DNA from: Bacteroidaceae bacterium
GTDB lineage: Bacteria > Bacteroidota > Bacteroidia > Bacteroidales > Bacteroidaceae
Length of the DNA stretch: 55,219 nt
Assembly: GCA_017503065.1 (NCBI GenBank)
Contig: JAFVTT010000038.1
Span: 1-55,219, forward strand
Reading direction: 5' to 3'
Shown here: positions 8,173-14,952 of the stretch, piece after piece
How the letters are laid out: every line of letters starts with the position of its first letter
How positions within the stretch are numbered: the first letter of the stretch is position 1
The notes under the pieces: generated by a model
What the model was told of the DNA's origin: nothing
What the model saw: the letters and a program-made list of their open reading frames with translations, nothing else
Databases searched by the model: none
Position numbers and translations under genes: made by a program

Positions 8173-10337
8173 ATGTTAGTTTTTGGGAATACTAAAACGA
8201 CAAAAGCTCCATTATAAACTTCTGGAACATTATATTTATCTCTATCAGGGAATAGTAATTTACCACCTATGGTTTCCATTACAAGATTGACATAATATAA
8301 ACCTAATCCCATTCCTTCTGGTCTCATTGTTCTAAATGGTTGAATCATATCATCTGGTTCCATATTAAAACCTGTACCCGTATCTGCAATTATAATAGCA
8401 GGTCCTTCAAAAGAATCAATGTCGGAACCTACATATATAGCTTTACGATATGTCTCATCACTTGTTAATTCAGACTGAACTTTTACCCAATATATTGCAT
8501 TGTCTATAATATTAGAAAGTGAGCTTAAAAGCAAGTTTCCCGGTCCTTCTATCTTAAAATCTGCATTTTCTTTAGTTAGTACAGGCGATGAAAAGATAAT
8601 ATTATGATACTTGAATCGAGTATCATGTATCTGTCGAACACGTTCAATCAACTGTGATGCTGTAATTTTTAGTTTTTTGTTTTGCTTTACAATGGGTGCA
8701 AAATTCTCCATAAGCAAAATTAGGGATTTTACACGATCTTTAATGCTTGAAACATTAATATCTCCATTGTTCAAACTCTGATTTAGATAACGAACTTCTC
8801 GTTCTACCTCATGGAATACAAGGCTTAAATTTAATCCGCTCATTCCAGAGTTTAGCATTACATCTCTCATATCATTATAATCTTTCTCTACCTTTTTTAG
8901 AAGTGGAGAGAATTCTTGCTGTAATCCCCTTTGTGCAAGTTGAGAATCCAATTCTTTTATTGTTTCAGACAACCCAATTTTCTTTACCACAGATGTATCC
9001 TTGGTAAAAGCTTCTATTTCATCTCTATCAGAAATTGCTTCTCTCTCGAAAACATTAAAGACTTCTTGAACAATAGATTTCAACAATCTGTATGACTCAT
9101 TATCTGTAAATCCTTCTCTATTAGTTTTTTCCTTTAGTCCATTAGCACTTTTTTCTAATTCCAAGAAAACAGCTCCAATGGTCACTTTTTTGCTAAAATG
9201 ATCTCCTGCACGTTGCACTTTGGCTAATTCTAAATCTAGCCAATCATCAGAAGGCTCTCCATAATTATAAACACGTATATTATCTCTGAAAATTTTTACT
9301 CCACAATTATCTTTAATATAATCTTTGATAGCACCTCTCTTACCTGCTCCAAAAGATAAATCTAAGATTTTACCATTTTGATTAAATACATGGAAAATGC
9401 CAGAAATTGGACCTAATAAATTCAAATCGCTATTTAACAATATATGTTGCTCATTTGATCGTTCTTCAACGTTCCCAAAAACTTCTGGTCTCAATAGCAT
9501 ATGATTATCTATTGCGGAATTTTTCTGCTTGATAGTCAATCCACTTGATAAAGGGAAATTTATAGGATTAAATTTATACTCCCAAGAAAATAGTGCCCGT
9601 TCATCCTGTGATGGGCTAATGCAAAATTTAAAACTATACAAACTGTTATTTAATATCCAAATTGGATTTTTAGTCTCATCTAGCCAACGTTGTTTTTCAA
9701 CTTCATTAGAAAGCATTACTATTTCAAAAGAGTCCATTTCACAAAATGGATTCTTTATATTTTGAATTTTTTGAGCTAACTCTTTTAAAATAACTTTTGT
9801 CCACTTTTTGGTTTTAAGCCCTGTCAAAGTGATTCGCGTACCATGTCCTTCTATAAATGTGTTTAATACACCCTCGTTAACTTCTACATATAAGTCTTCA
9901 ATAAATTCCTCTGATTGTATAAGACTTTTCCAGTTAATAGATAAACTAGAACCAAACAAATCACCTTCAGCTTGAGACTCCAGCAGAATCTCATCTGCTA
10001 ATCTATGAACTGCAAGCCTACCTACGCCTTTGTTGCCAAGAGATGTTCGGTGATATTTTTTGCTTACCTTCGCTTGTTTCTTCTTATAATCAGTACCAAT
10101 TGTCAACCATACATTTTGAATAATTGATGAAGACATACCACACCCATTATCCTCTATAACAATATTTCTATTGGGAGAGTCTAAATCATTAAATGTGATA
10201 GTTACTTTTGTTGCATCAGCATCATATGCATTTTTAACCAACTCAAAAATGGCAAGACTATCACTGCCTATAAGTTCGTCTCCTAATAGATTAATAATAT
10301 GGCTTGTTGCCTTTATTGGATATCGTTCTTTGGACAT
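8169..10337 (-). CDS. Double GHKL ATPase (MutL/MORC-like N-terminus, histidine-kinase-like C-terminus)
   Basis: A 722-residue protein with two separate GHKL ATP-binding modules. The N-terminal one has FELVKNAYDAD (31-41), DNGCGM (63-68) and GNKGVGRLA (101-109), as in the Hsp90/MutL/MORC group. The C-terminal one has an N box NIIDNAIYW (about 609-617), ADTGTGFN (about 651) and GMGLGLYYVN (about 675), as in sensor kinases, preceded by FHEVERE (about 508), which resembles a phosphoacceptor His box. No membrane segment is visible, so it should be cytosolic. It overlaps the methyltransferase upstream by 25 bases and the receiver gene downstream by four. GHKL ATPases of this sort are known from restriction-modification-like neighbourhoods. 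Inferred: an ATP-driven DNA clamp with a built-in signalling kinase. Confidence 0.85.
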   Translation of the reverse strand: MSKERYPIKATSHIINLLGDELIGSDSLAIFELVKNAYDADATKVTITFNDLDSPNRNIVIEDNGCGMSSSIIQNVWLTIGTDYKKKQAKVSKKYHRTSLGNKGVGRLAVHRLADEILLESQAEGDLFGSSLSINWKSLIQSEEFIEDLYVEVNEGVLNTFIEGHGTRITLTGLKTKKWTKVILKELAQKIQNIKNPFCEMDSFEIVMLSNEVEKQRWLDETKNPIWILNNSLYSFKFCISPSQDERALFSWEYKFNPINFPLSSGLTIKQKNSAIDNHMLLRPEVFGNVEERSNEQHILLNSDLNLLGPISGIFHVFNQNGKILDLSFGAGKRGAIKDYIKDNCGVKIFRDNIRVYNYGEPSDDWLDLELAKVQRAGDHFSKKVTIGAVFLELEKSANGLKEKTNREGFTDNESYRLLKSIVQEVFNVFEREAISDRDEIEAFTKDTSVVKKIGLSETIKELDSQLAQRGLQQEFSPLLKKVEKDYNDMRDVMLNSGMSGLNLSLVFHEVEREVRYLNQSLNNGDINVSSIKDRVKSLILLMENFAPIVKQNKKLKITASQLIERVRQIHDTRFKYHNIIFSSPVLTKENADFKIEGPGNLLLSSLSNIIDNAIYWVKVQSELTSDETYRKAIYVGSDIDSFEGPAIIIADTGTGFNMEPDDMIQPFRTMRPEGMGLGLYYVNLVMETIGGKLLFPDRDKYNVPEVYNGAFVVLVFPKTNI

Positions 10338-11563
10338 AACATTTTTAATATTGCTTGGGCAATAGCATGAGCCAGCAATGGAGGCACTGCATTACCAATT
10401 TGTTTAAATATGGCTGAACGTGAACCCTCAAAGAAAAAATCATCAGGGAATGATTGTATTCTTGCAGCCTCACGTATAGAAATTGATCTAATAGTATTTG
10501 TAGAAGGATAAATATAATAATGACCATCTTTAGAAATATGTGCAATCACTGTATGACATTTTCCATTCAAATCTACTACTTTGAATCTATCCAAAAAAGA
10601 AGTTGTGTTATTTATAGTCCTAATGTCTTCTGGAAAGTCCGAATTTTTAATTCTAGTTCCATCATTTAACCACATCTTCACAGCCATGCTGTATTTCTCT
10701 GCATCAAGATGGTTAATAGGTCGTGCTATATGGAGTGTTAGGACATCTGAATCATTACGAAGATTAAACCTACGAAGATAATCAGATGGTGCAGAGTTAT
10801 ATTCAGACGAACTTTCTCCAGCACAGATTGAAGGAAGATCTGAAAATATATCTTTACAAGTCCAATTGTTTTGAACCTTTTGAATCATTGGACAGCCTCG
10901 GTCTGATGATTTTCTCCAACCAAATATAATTACCCTTTGGCGATTCTGCATAACGCCATAATCCGATGCGTTTAGAATTGCTAAATGAACTTTATACCCA
11001 AGTTCTTTAAAATGATTTTTTATATTCTCAAAATGATTATTCTTTGAGCTTAAAAGTCCTAATACATTCTCAAATACAAATCCCATCGGTTTGTATTTAG
11101 CTAGGAACTTGCCATATTGTAAATATAGTAAACAACGTTTATCATCTGCAATACCTACATTATGACGATTTAGCATAGAGAATGCTTGACACGGAGGACC
11201 TCCAACAATAAAGTCAACTCTTTTTCTACGTTGTCGTTTTAAGATAGAGTCTATAGAAGCAAAGATTGATTCTATAGTTTCATCAGAAATTTCTTTATTA
11301 ATTACTGATGAAATCAAATCTTTGGGGATTAATTTATAAAGTTCATCTCTAGTTATTTCTTGCTTGAGATACTTTATATAGTTGTAATAGTTATCATTTG
11401 CTTTAAGATAATGATATGCTAACCGTGTTTTAATAGTATAGCAAGCATCTGGATTCATTTCTACGTGAGCTACTGGCACAAAACTGCATCGCAAGAATCC
11501 TTCTGATAATGCAGAGGTTCCTGCGAATAAATCAATGTATGTATATTTCGCCTTCTTGCCCAT
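10313..11563 (-). CDS. DNA (cytosine-5) methyltransferase 2
   Basis: A C5-cytosine methyltransferase of 416 residues from the ATG at 11563. The frame is open to 11653, but a TAnnTTTG box at 11582-11589 and an AGGAG just before 11563 favour the shorter form, which begins MGKKAKYTYIDLFAG like its counterpart at 766. Motifs: DLFAGTSALS (11-20), GGPPCQAFS (catalytic Cys125), FENV, MQNRQRVIIFG and GNAVPP near the end. It is larger than methyltransferase 1 because of an insert before motif IV and a longer target-recognition region, so the two probably read different sites. It heads the leftward operon with the GHKL and receiver genes. Confidence 0.93.
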   Translation of the reverse strand: MGKKAKYTYIDLFAGTSALSEGFLRCSFVPVAHVEMNPDACYTIKTRLAYHYLKANDNYYNYIKYLKQEITRDELYKLIPKDLISSVINKEISDETIESIFASIDSILKRQRRKRVDFIVGGPPCQAFSMLNRHNVGIADDKRCLLYLQYGKFLAKYKPMGFVFENVLGLLSSKNNHFENIKNHFKELGYKVHLAILNASDYGVMQNRQRVIIFGWRKSSDRGCPMIQKVQNNWTCKDIFSDLPSICAGESSSEYNSAPSDYLRRFNLRNDSDVLTLHIARPINHLDAEKYSMAVKMWLNDGTRIKNSDFPEDIRTINNTTSFLDRFKVVDLNGKCHTVIAHISKDGHYYIYPSTNTIRSISIREAARIQSFPDDFFFEGSRSAIFKQIGNAVPPLLAHAIAQAILKMLCPKNDIQ

Positions 11564-11581
11564 TACTCCTAATTTAATGTA

Positions 11582-11589
11582 CAAAGTTA
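11582..11589 (-). promoter_or_regulatory. -7 box for the leftward methyltransferase/GHKL/receiver operon
   Basis: TAACTTTG on the minus strand fits the Bacteroidetes TAnnTTTG element and lies about 19 bases before the ATG at 11563. No clear TTTG -33 element is visible. Confidence 0.5.
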
Positions 11590-11659
11590 AACATATTTTC
11601 TCAATTTGGATTATGTGATAATAGAAAAATAAAGGCTTACTACAAAAAAACATGTATGA

Positions 11660-11691
11660 TTTAGGTAAATTATATACAATCTCTACCTAAA
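11660..11691. repeat. Small inverted repeat between divergent operons
   Basis: TTTAGGTA (11660-11667) and TACCTAAA (11684-11691), 16 bases apart, lie between the leftward methyltransferase operon and the rightward small-protein pair. Possibly an operator; equally possible as chance in AT-rich DNA. Confidence 0.3.
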
Positions 11692-11749
11692 CAAATATAG
11701 GAACAAGTAGTTATTTATATAAAGGAAACCATGATTCAGAAATTCTTCG

Positions 11750-11757
11750 TATATTTG
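11750..11757 (+). promoter_or_regulatory. -7 box for the small membrane protein / Cas2-like pair
   Basis: TATATTTG matches the Bacteroidetes TAnnTTTG element and lies 20 bases before the ATG at 11778. The -33 region is not clear. Confidence 0.5.
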
Positions 11758-11777
11758 CACTGAAATATATTAGGTAT

Positions 11778-12029
11778 ATGGCAGCTGAAACAGAAAAATC
11801 AGAAATAAATCCCAAAGGAAGCTCTGATCCCAAAGAGAACACACGTAGCATAATTGCAATGATATACGTCTGTGCGTTCTTTGGTGTTATCATAATCGTT
11901 TTTGGGGTGGGAATTTATAAATGCTTTAAGGTGGATGAGTTTAAGGATATGCTCGTAACCGTTTCGGGTGTATTATCTGGACCTCTTGGTTTTATTGTTG
12001 GTTACTATTTTAAGGCATCAAAAGAATGA
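11778..12029 (+). CDS. Small two-helix membrane protein
   Basis: An 83-residue protein with a charged N-terminus (about 22 residues) and two hydrophobic segments: about 24-46 (IIAMIYVCAFFGVIIIVFG) and about 58-77 (MLVTVSGVLSGPLGFIVGYYF). I recognise no family. Its stop overlaps the ATG of the next gene (12026), so the two are translationally coupled. Position at the edge of a defence island and pairing with a nuclease-fold protein make a membrane effector plausible, but nothing in the sequence proves it. Confidence 0.7.
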   Translation: MAAETEKSEINPKGSSDPKENTRSIIAMIYVCAFFGVIIIVFGVGIYKCFKVDEFKDMLVTVSGVLSGPLGFIVGYYFKASKE

Positions 12030-12295
12030 ATACATATTTTATTACATACACATTGGATGACCAATCAAGCTACACAGTCCTTAGTAGGCGACTAAAACGT
12101 TATCCGGACTGGGCTAAATTATTTGCTCGTGCATGGATTATCAAAACAACAAAGTCGTCGAAACGAGTGAGGGATGAACTAATTGAGGCTATTGATTGCA
12201 AAGGGCAAATAGTAGTTATCAATATCACAGACTCCGCATGGGCTACTTACCGTATAAATGAAGATATGCTTGACTGGATGAAAGAAAACGTATAA
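12026..12295 (+). CDS. Cas2/SinR-like small protein
   Basis: An 89-residue protein. The pattern of an N-terminal strand (YFITYTLDD), a central W-I-I-K-T strand, the R-x-E-L-I helix, an I-V-V-I-N-I strand and a C-terminal Trp resembles the SinR-like branch of the Cas2/VapD ferredoxin-fold superfamily. There are no cas1 genes and no repeat array in the window, so this is not CRISPR adaptation. It is coupled to the membrane protein upstream by a 4-base overlap. Catalytic ability cannot be judged from sequence; the DD at the end of strand 1 occupies the usual Cas2 acidic position. Family assignment is from pattern memory. Confidence 0.55.
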   Translation: MNTYFITYTLDDQSSYTVLSRRLKRYPDWAKLFARAWIIKTTKSSKRVRDELIEAIDCKGQIVVINITDSAWATYRINEDMLDWMKENV

Positions 12296-12300
12296 CAAGT

Positions 12301-12380
12301 CGGTATCAGTCTTTTGGTGGAAGTTCCTACACTATAACGGCTATTTTCTGAAATCAAAAGACCTTCATACCGTTTTGTTT
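12301..12380 (+). terminator. Possible terminator after the Cas2-like gene
   Basis: CGGTAT (12301-12306) and GTCTTTTG (12309-12316) pair with CAAAAGAC (12355-12362) and ATACCG (12367-12372), followed by TTTTGTTT. The loop of 38 bases is long, so confidence is moderate. From here to 12590 I see only AT-rich DNA. Confidence 0.45.
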
Positions 12381-12591
12381 AGTCCTTATTTCTCCGTTCT
12401 CTAAATAAAAGCAATCTAAAATATTGAAAGTTAAGAATTTGGATATGTTGCCTATTTTGTGGCTTTATACATAAATCAGTGATAAAATGAGTGCCAACTA
12501 CAATCTTTTCTACTCTTTGTTTACGTAATCGGAATATTCAAATCAAAATTCTATATTTGGTGTAAATAGTATATAATTGCGTATAATTTAT

Positions 12592-12599
12592 TACCTTTG
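12592..12599 (+). promoter_or_regulatory. -7 box before a gene fragment
   Basis: TACCTTTG, a good TAnnTTTG match, lies 28 bases before the ATG at 12627. It indicates that a real rightward gene once started here. Confidence 0.5.
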
Positions 12600-12626
12600 C
12601 ATCAAGATAAAGCGTTCTTTTCAACA

Positions 12627-12821
12627 ATGCAGAATAAGACAGATAAGGGAACTTTGCTTGTTTCTAAATCGTTACCTATCGTAAACTCAAGTTCTGTAAA
12701 TCATTTATTTTCAGCAAGGAAGATGAAATACTATGACTCAAGCAATGGAAGGTTATTTTCTTCTTTATTCCAGCCTCTGCAATCCACTGTTTTAGTGGGT
12801 GGTGTGTCATTGCGCGTGTGA
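12627..12821 (+). pseudogene. 5' gene fragment fused to an integrase remnant
   Basis: A rightward frame opens with MQNKTDKGTLLVSK at 12627 behind a plausible promoter. After about 35-40 residues it runs into sequence that is clearly the opposite strand of the integrase gene at 12676-13689. Only the beginning therefore belongs to this gene; the rest has been lost at a junction near 12715-12745. I do not recognise the fragment. Confidence 0.4.
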
Positions 12822-13689
12822 GTCCTTTGAACACTAATCCTTTGCCCCATTCGCCGCATAACTCCAACGCTTCGTGGCTGATGGGGAGTGTTGCCTCGGT
12901 CTCGGTCTTCTTGGTGCAAATGCGAATATAATAGCCTTGATCAGGACCCAATTCAAAGTCGCTCCATTGCAATTTGAGAATGTCGCTGATGCGTAGTCCC
13001 GTCATACAAGCAAACAACGATGCTTGTTTCAGCACCGGAATACGGCAAGGTGTGGCGGCAAGTAGCTTTACCTCGTCAAGCGTCAGGTACTCCTTTTTAA
13101 CCTCTTTCCACTCGATTTTTTCAAGAAAATCATTGAGGTTTTCGCGCAACATCTTCTCCTTGTAGGCAATCTTCAGCAGAGCGCGGAAAGTGGAGTAATA
13201 TCCCGCTGCTGAATTTCGACTGATATATGAGTTAGGGTGATGTATCTGCTTGCATTTCAAGAGATAATCTCGGAACTTCTCGCACAACTCAACGGTAATA
13301 TCTCCGAAAGTACATTTGCCGCCGCAGAACTTCTCAAAATGGTCGCAAACGCAATCCCACTTTTCGTATCGCTCGCGTGCCTTTGCTCGGAAGTAGGCGA
13401 GGAAATCGACCTTCTGCTTATTCTTGTCGAGGAAGCCGAACTCCTCGTTGATAAGCGACTGCACACGAATACAGCGTATCGCCTCCGCCTTGTTGAGCAT
13501 CTCTTGGTTGAAGATTCGTTGCTGCTCGTTGCGTGGCTTGGCATAGAGGTAGATGCCGAGGAACTCTCGGCGGCTCATCTTCATCGTGTAGGGGTTGCGG
13601 ATTGCAGGGTAGTAATCCAAATAGAGTGAAATACGGTCATTGCGTAACGCCTTTTGGCGCAGGGTTACATTTGTGCAAGTTAGTGTCAT
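12676..13689 (-). pseudogene. Integrase (tyrosine recombinase) truncated at the C-terminus
   Basis: A 337-residue frame resembling Bacteroidales element integrases (usually about 400 residues). It has the N-terminal arm-binding-like region, a SAM-like core-binding region (about 90-190) and the first catalytic residues: Arg in TGLRISDIL, Lys in KKTETEATLP, and HHPLKQWI. At the box II position it reads FHCLSHSISSS instead of FHCFRHT-like sequence, so the second Arg is missing. The GH and the nucleophilic Tyr are absent, and the frame soon stops in foreign sequence. It should be inactive. The junction falls at about 12715-12745. The promoter-bearing fragment on its other side suggests a deletion or recombination event. 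Confidence 0.8.
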
Positions 13690-13772
13690 AGTCTTATATA
13701 TTAATCGTTTATATTTTTTGTTGCAAATTAAATTGGTGTTCCGATGGTGGTATCAATCACCATTAAGTAACT

Positions 13773-14684
13773 TTACTCAATCTTCGGTGGCTCAAAGAAC
13801 TTGTCGAGTTCGGAGCGCAGAATCTTGGTGTACTTGCCAACCTTAATGCGAGTGATGTTGTGATACTTCACATAGTGGTATAGCTGGTCGCGAGTGAGGT
13901 TGTATTTCTCCATCGCTTCGGGTATGGTGTAGTATTGCGGCTCTTCGGGCGTGGCAATACCTTTGGCTATATCGAAATGCTTTTTTGAGTAATAGACCAT
14001 CTTGCCCTCCTTGCGCTTGGGGATTACATTCTTATAAACAAAGGTGTAAATTGCCGATAGCGTCATACCGAACTTCTCTTGCAACTCTGCCACGCTGTAC
14101 CATTCGGTAATGCTCGCATCAGGAGCTTTCTTTGCAAAGTAGGAGTCGATATGCTTCTTACTCCAATATGTTCTGCCACGATTGAATGTGCGAGGGATAT
14201 TATGCTCCTTCGCAATCTCATAAATCCACGACTCCTTAACGCCAAATTTCTCTTTAATCTCGGTAGTGGTGTATAGCTCTGTTATTACAATCGCGTCTCG
14301 CGGTTGTCGCTTTTCGTATGGATTTGCTTTAAGCATAGCATCTATATCCGTTCTTTTTACGAATGATAATCTACTGCTTAATTTATATGCAAGCAGATGT
14401 CCTGCATATATCATCTTATATACAGCTTGAAGAGAAATACCTAATAGCGTTGCTGCTTGGGCTATTGATAAATACTCTTTGTCTTTGATGTTTTCAACTG
14501 GTTTTTCTGTCTTGACATAATGAGTTTCGTTTTCGGCTTGTTTAATTCTCTTGTCTCGGACAGCCTGTTTGTAGGCTAAATTAGCACAGCGATGTGAACA
14601 ATACTTAGTAGATACTTTTTGAGCTTCAAACTCAACTCCACACCATTGGCAAATCTTCTTGATTCTAATGTTACTTGCTGCCAT
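13773..14684 (-). CDS. Multi-HTH DNA-binding protein of a mobile element
   Basis: A 303-residue protein. The N-terminus has a small zinc-ribbon-like Cys cluster (CQWCG at 13-17, then a CSHRC at about 30-34). Four excisionase/MerR-like winged-helix units follow, each with a Y-x-(T/S)-x-x-E-(A/L) opening: YLSIAQAATLLG (about 70), YTTTEIKEKFG (about 140), YSVAELQEKFG (about 200) and YTIPEAMEKYN (about 255). Such proteins sit beside integrases in Bacteroidales elements and probably organise excision DNA or regulate the element. The integrase downstream (83-base gap) is broken, so this may be a stranded remnant. No nuclease or membrane motif is visible. Confidence 0.75.
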   Translation of the reverse strand: MAASNIRIKKICQWCGVEFEAQKVSTKYCSHRCANLAYKQAVRDKRIKQAENETHYVKTEKPVENIKDKEYLSIAQAATLLGISLQAVYKMIYAGHLLAYKLSSRLSFVKRTDIDAMLKANPYEKRQPRDAIVITELYTTTEIKEKFGVKESWIYEIAKEHNIPRTFNRGRTYWSKKHIDSYFAKKAPDASITEWYSVAELQEKFGMTLSAIYTFVYKNVIPKRKEGKMVYYSKKHFDIAKGIATPEEPQYYTIPEAMEKYNLTRDQLYHYVKYHNITRIKVGKYTKILRSELDKFFEPPKIE

Positions 14685-14705
14685 TTTACTACTGTTTTTA
14701 GTGTT

Positions 14706-14872
14706 TAATTCTCCTGATTTCTCCTGTTTTGGTTTAACTATCTTAAACCATATTCAACCATATTCAACTTTTTCCATCACCTCGCCAACGAAAAATCGCA
14801 TTTCAAGCGGCGAGGTACACAGGAGGTACAAAAACAGGCGTAAAAAGGCTTAGCAACGATTAACAACGATGC
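14706..14872. repeat. Short direct repeats beside the island boundary
   Basis: The 268-base gap between the multi-HTH gene and mnmE holds TTCTCCTG twice (about 14709 and 14719), a tandem CATATTCAAC (about 14754 and 14764) and CAACGAT twice (about 14855 and 14865). Short iterated sites next to an integrase/excisionase pair resemble recombinase arm-binding sites. They are too short to be sure. Confidence 0.35.
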
Positions 14873-14880
14873 TTGCAAAA

Positions 14881-14909
14881 ATAAAAATAGCACCCGTAAA
14901 GAGTGCTAT
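14881..14909 (-). terminator. Intrinsic terminator of mnmE
   Basis: Read on the minus strand, ATAGCAC and GTGCTAT form a 7-bp stem with a 9-base loop, followed by TTTTTATTTTT, about 45 bases past the mnmE stop. Confidence 0.8.
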
Positions 14910-14935
14910 ATTAATCATTTATGATTGATTTAACT

Positions 14936-14951
14936 ATCTAATAATCAGCGA
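14936..14951 (+). repeat. 16-bp direct repeat, copy 2, abutting mnmE
   Basis: ATCTAATAATCAGCGA, identical to 713-728. It lies one base from the mnmE stop codon (14953-14955), a plausible attachment-site position for an element inserted at the 3' end of mnmE. Confidence 0.4.
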
Positions 14952-14952
14952 C

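Noticed and set aside
766..11563. BREX, DISARM or a classical type I/III restriction system
   Set aside because: No pglZ, brxL, drmB (DUF1998), hsdS or Mod/Res pair is visible. The helicase and methyltransferases alone do not define those systems.
11564..11653. N-terminal extension of cytosine methyltransferase 2
   Set aside because: The extra 30 codons are hydrophobic and unlike the family, and the -7 box at 11582-11589 lies inside them. The ATG at 11563 fits motif I spacing.
12026..12295. Remnant of a CRISPR-Cas locus
   Set aside because: The protein is Cas2-like in pattern, but there is no cas1, no effector gene and no regularly spaced repeat array anywhere in the window.
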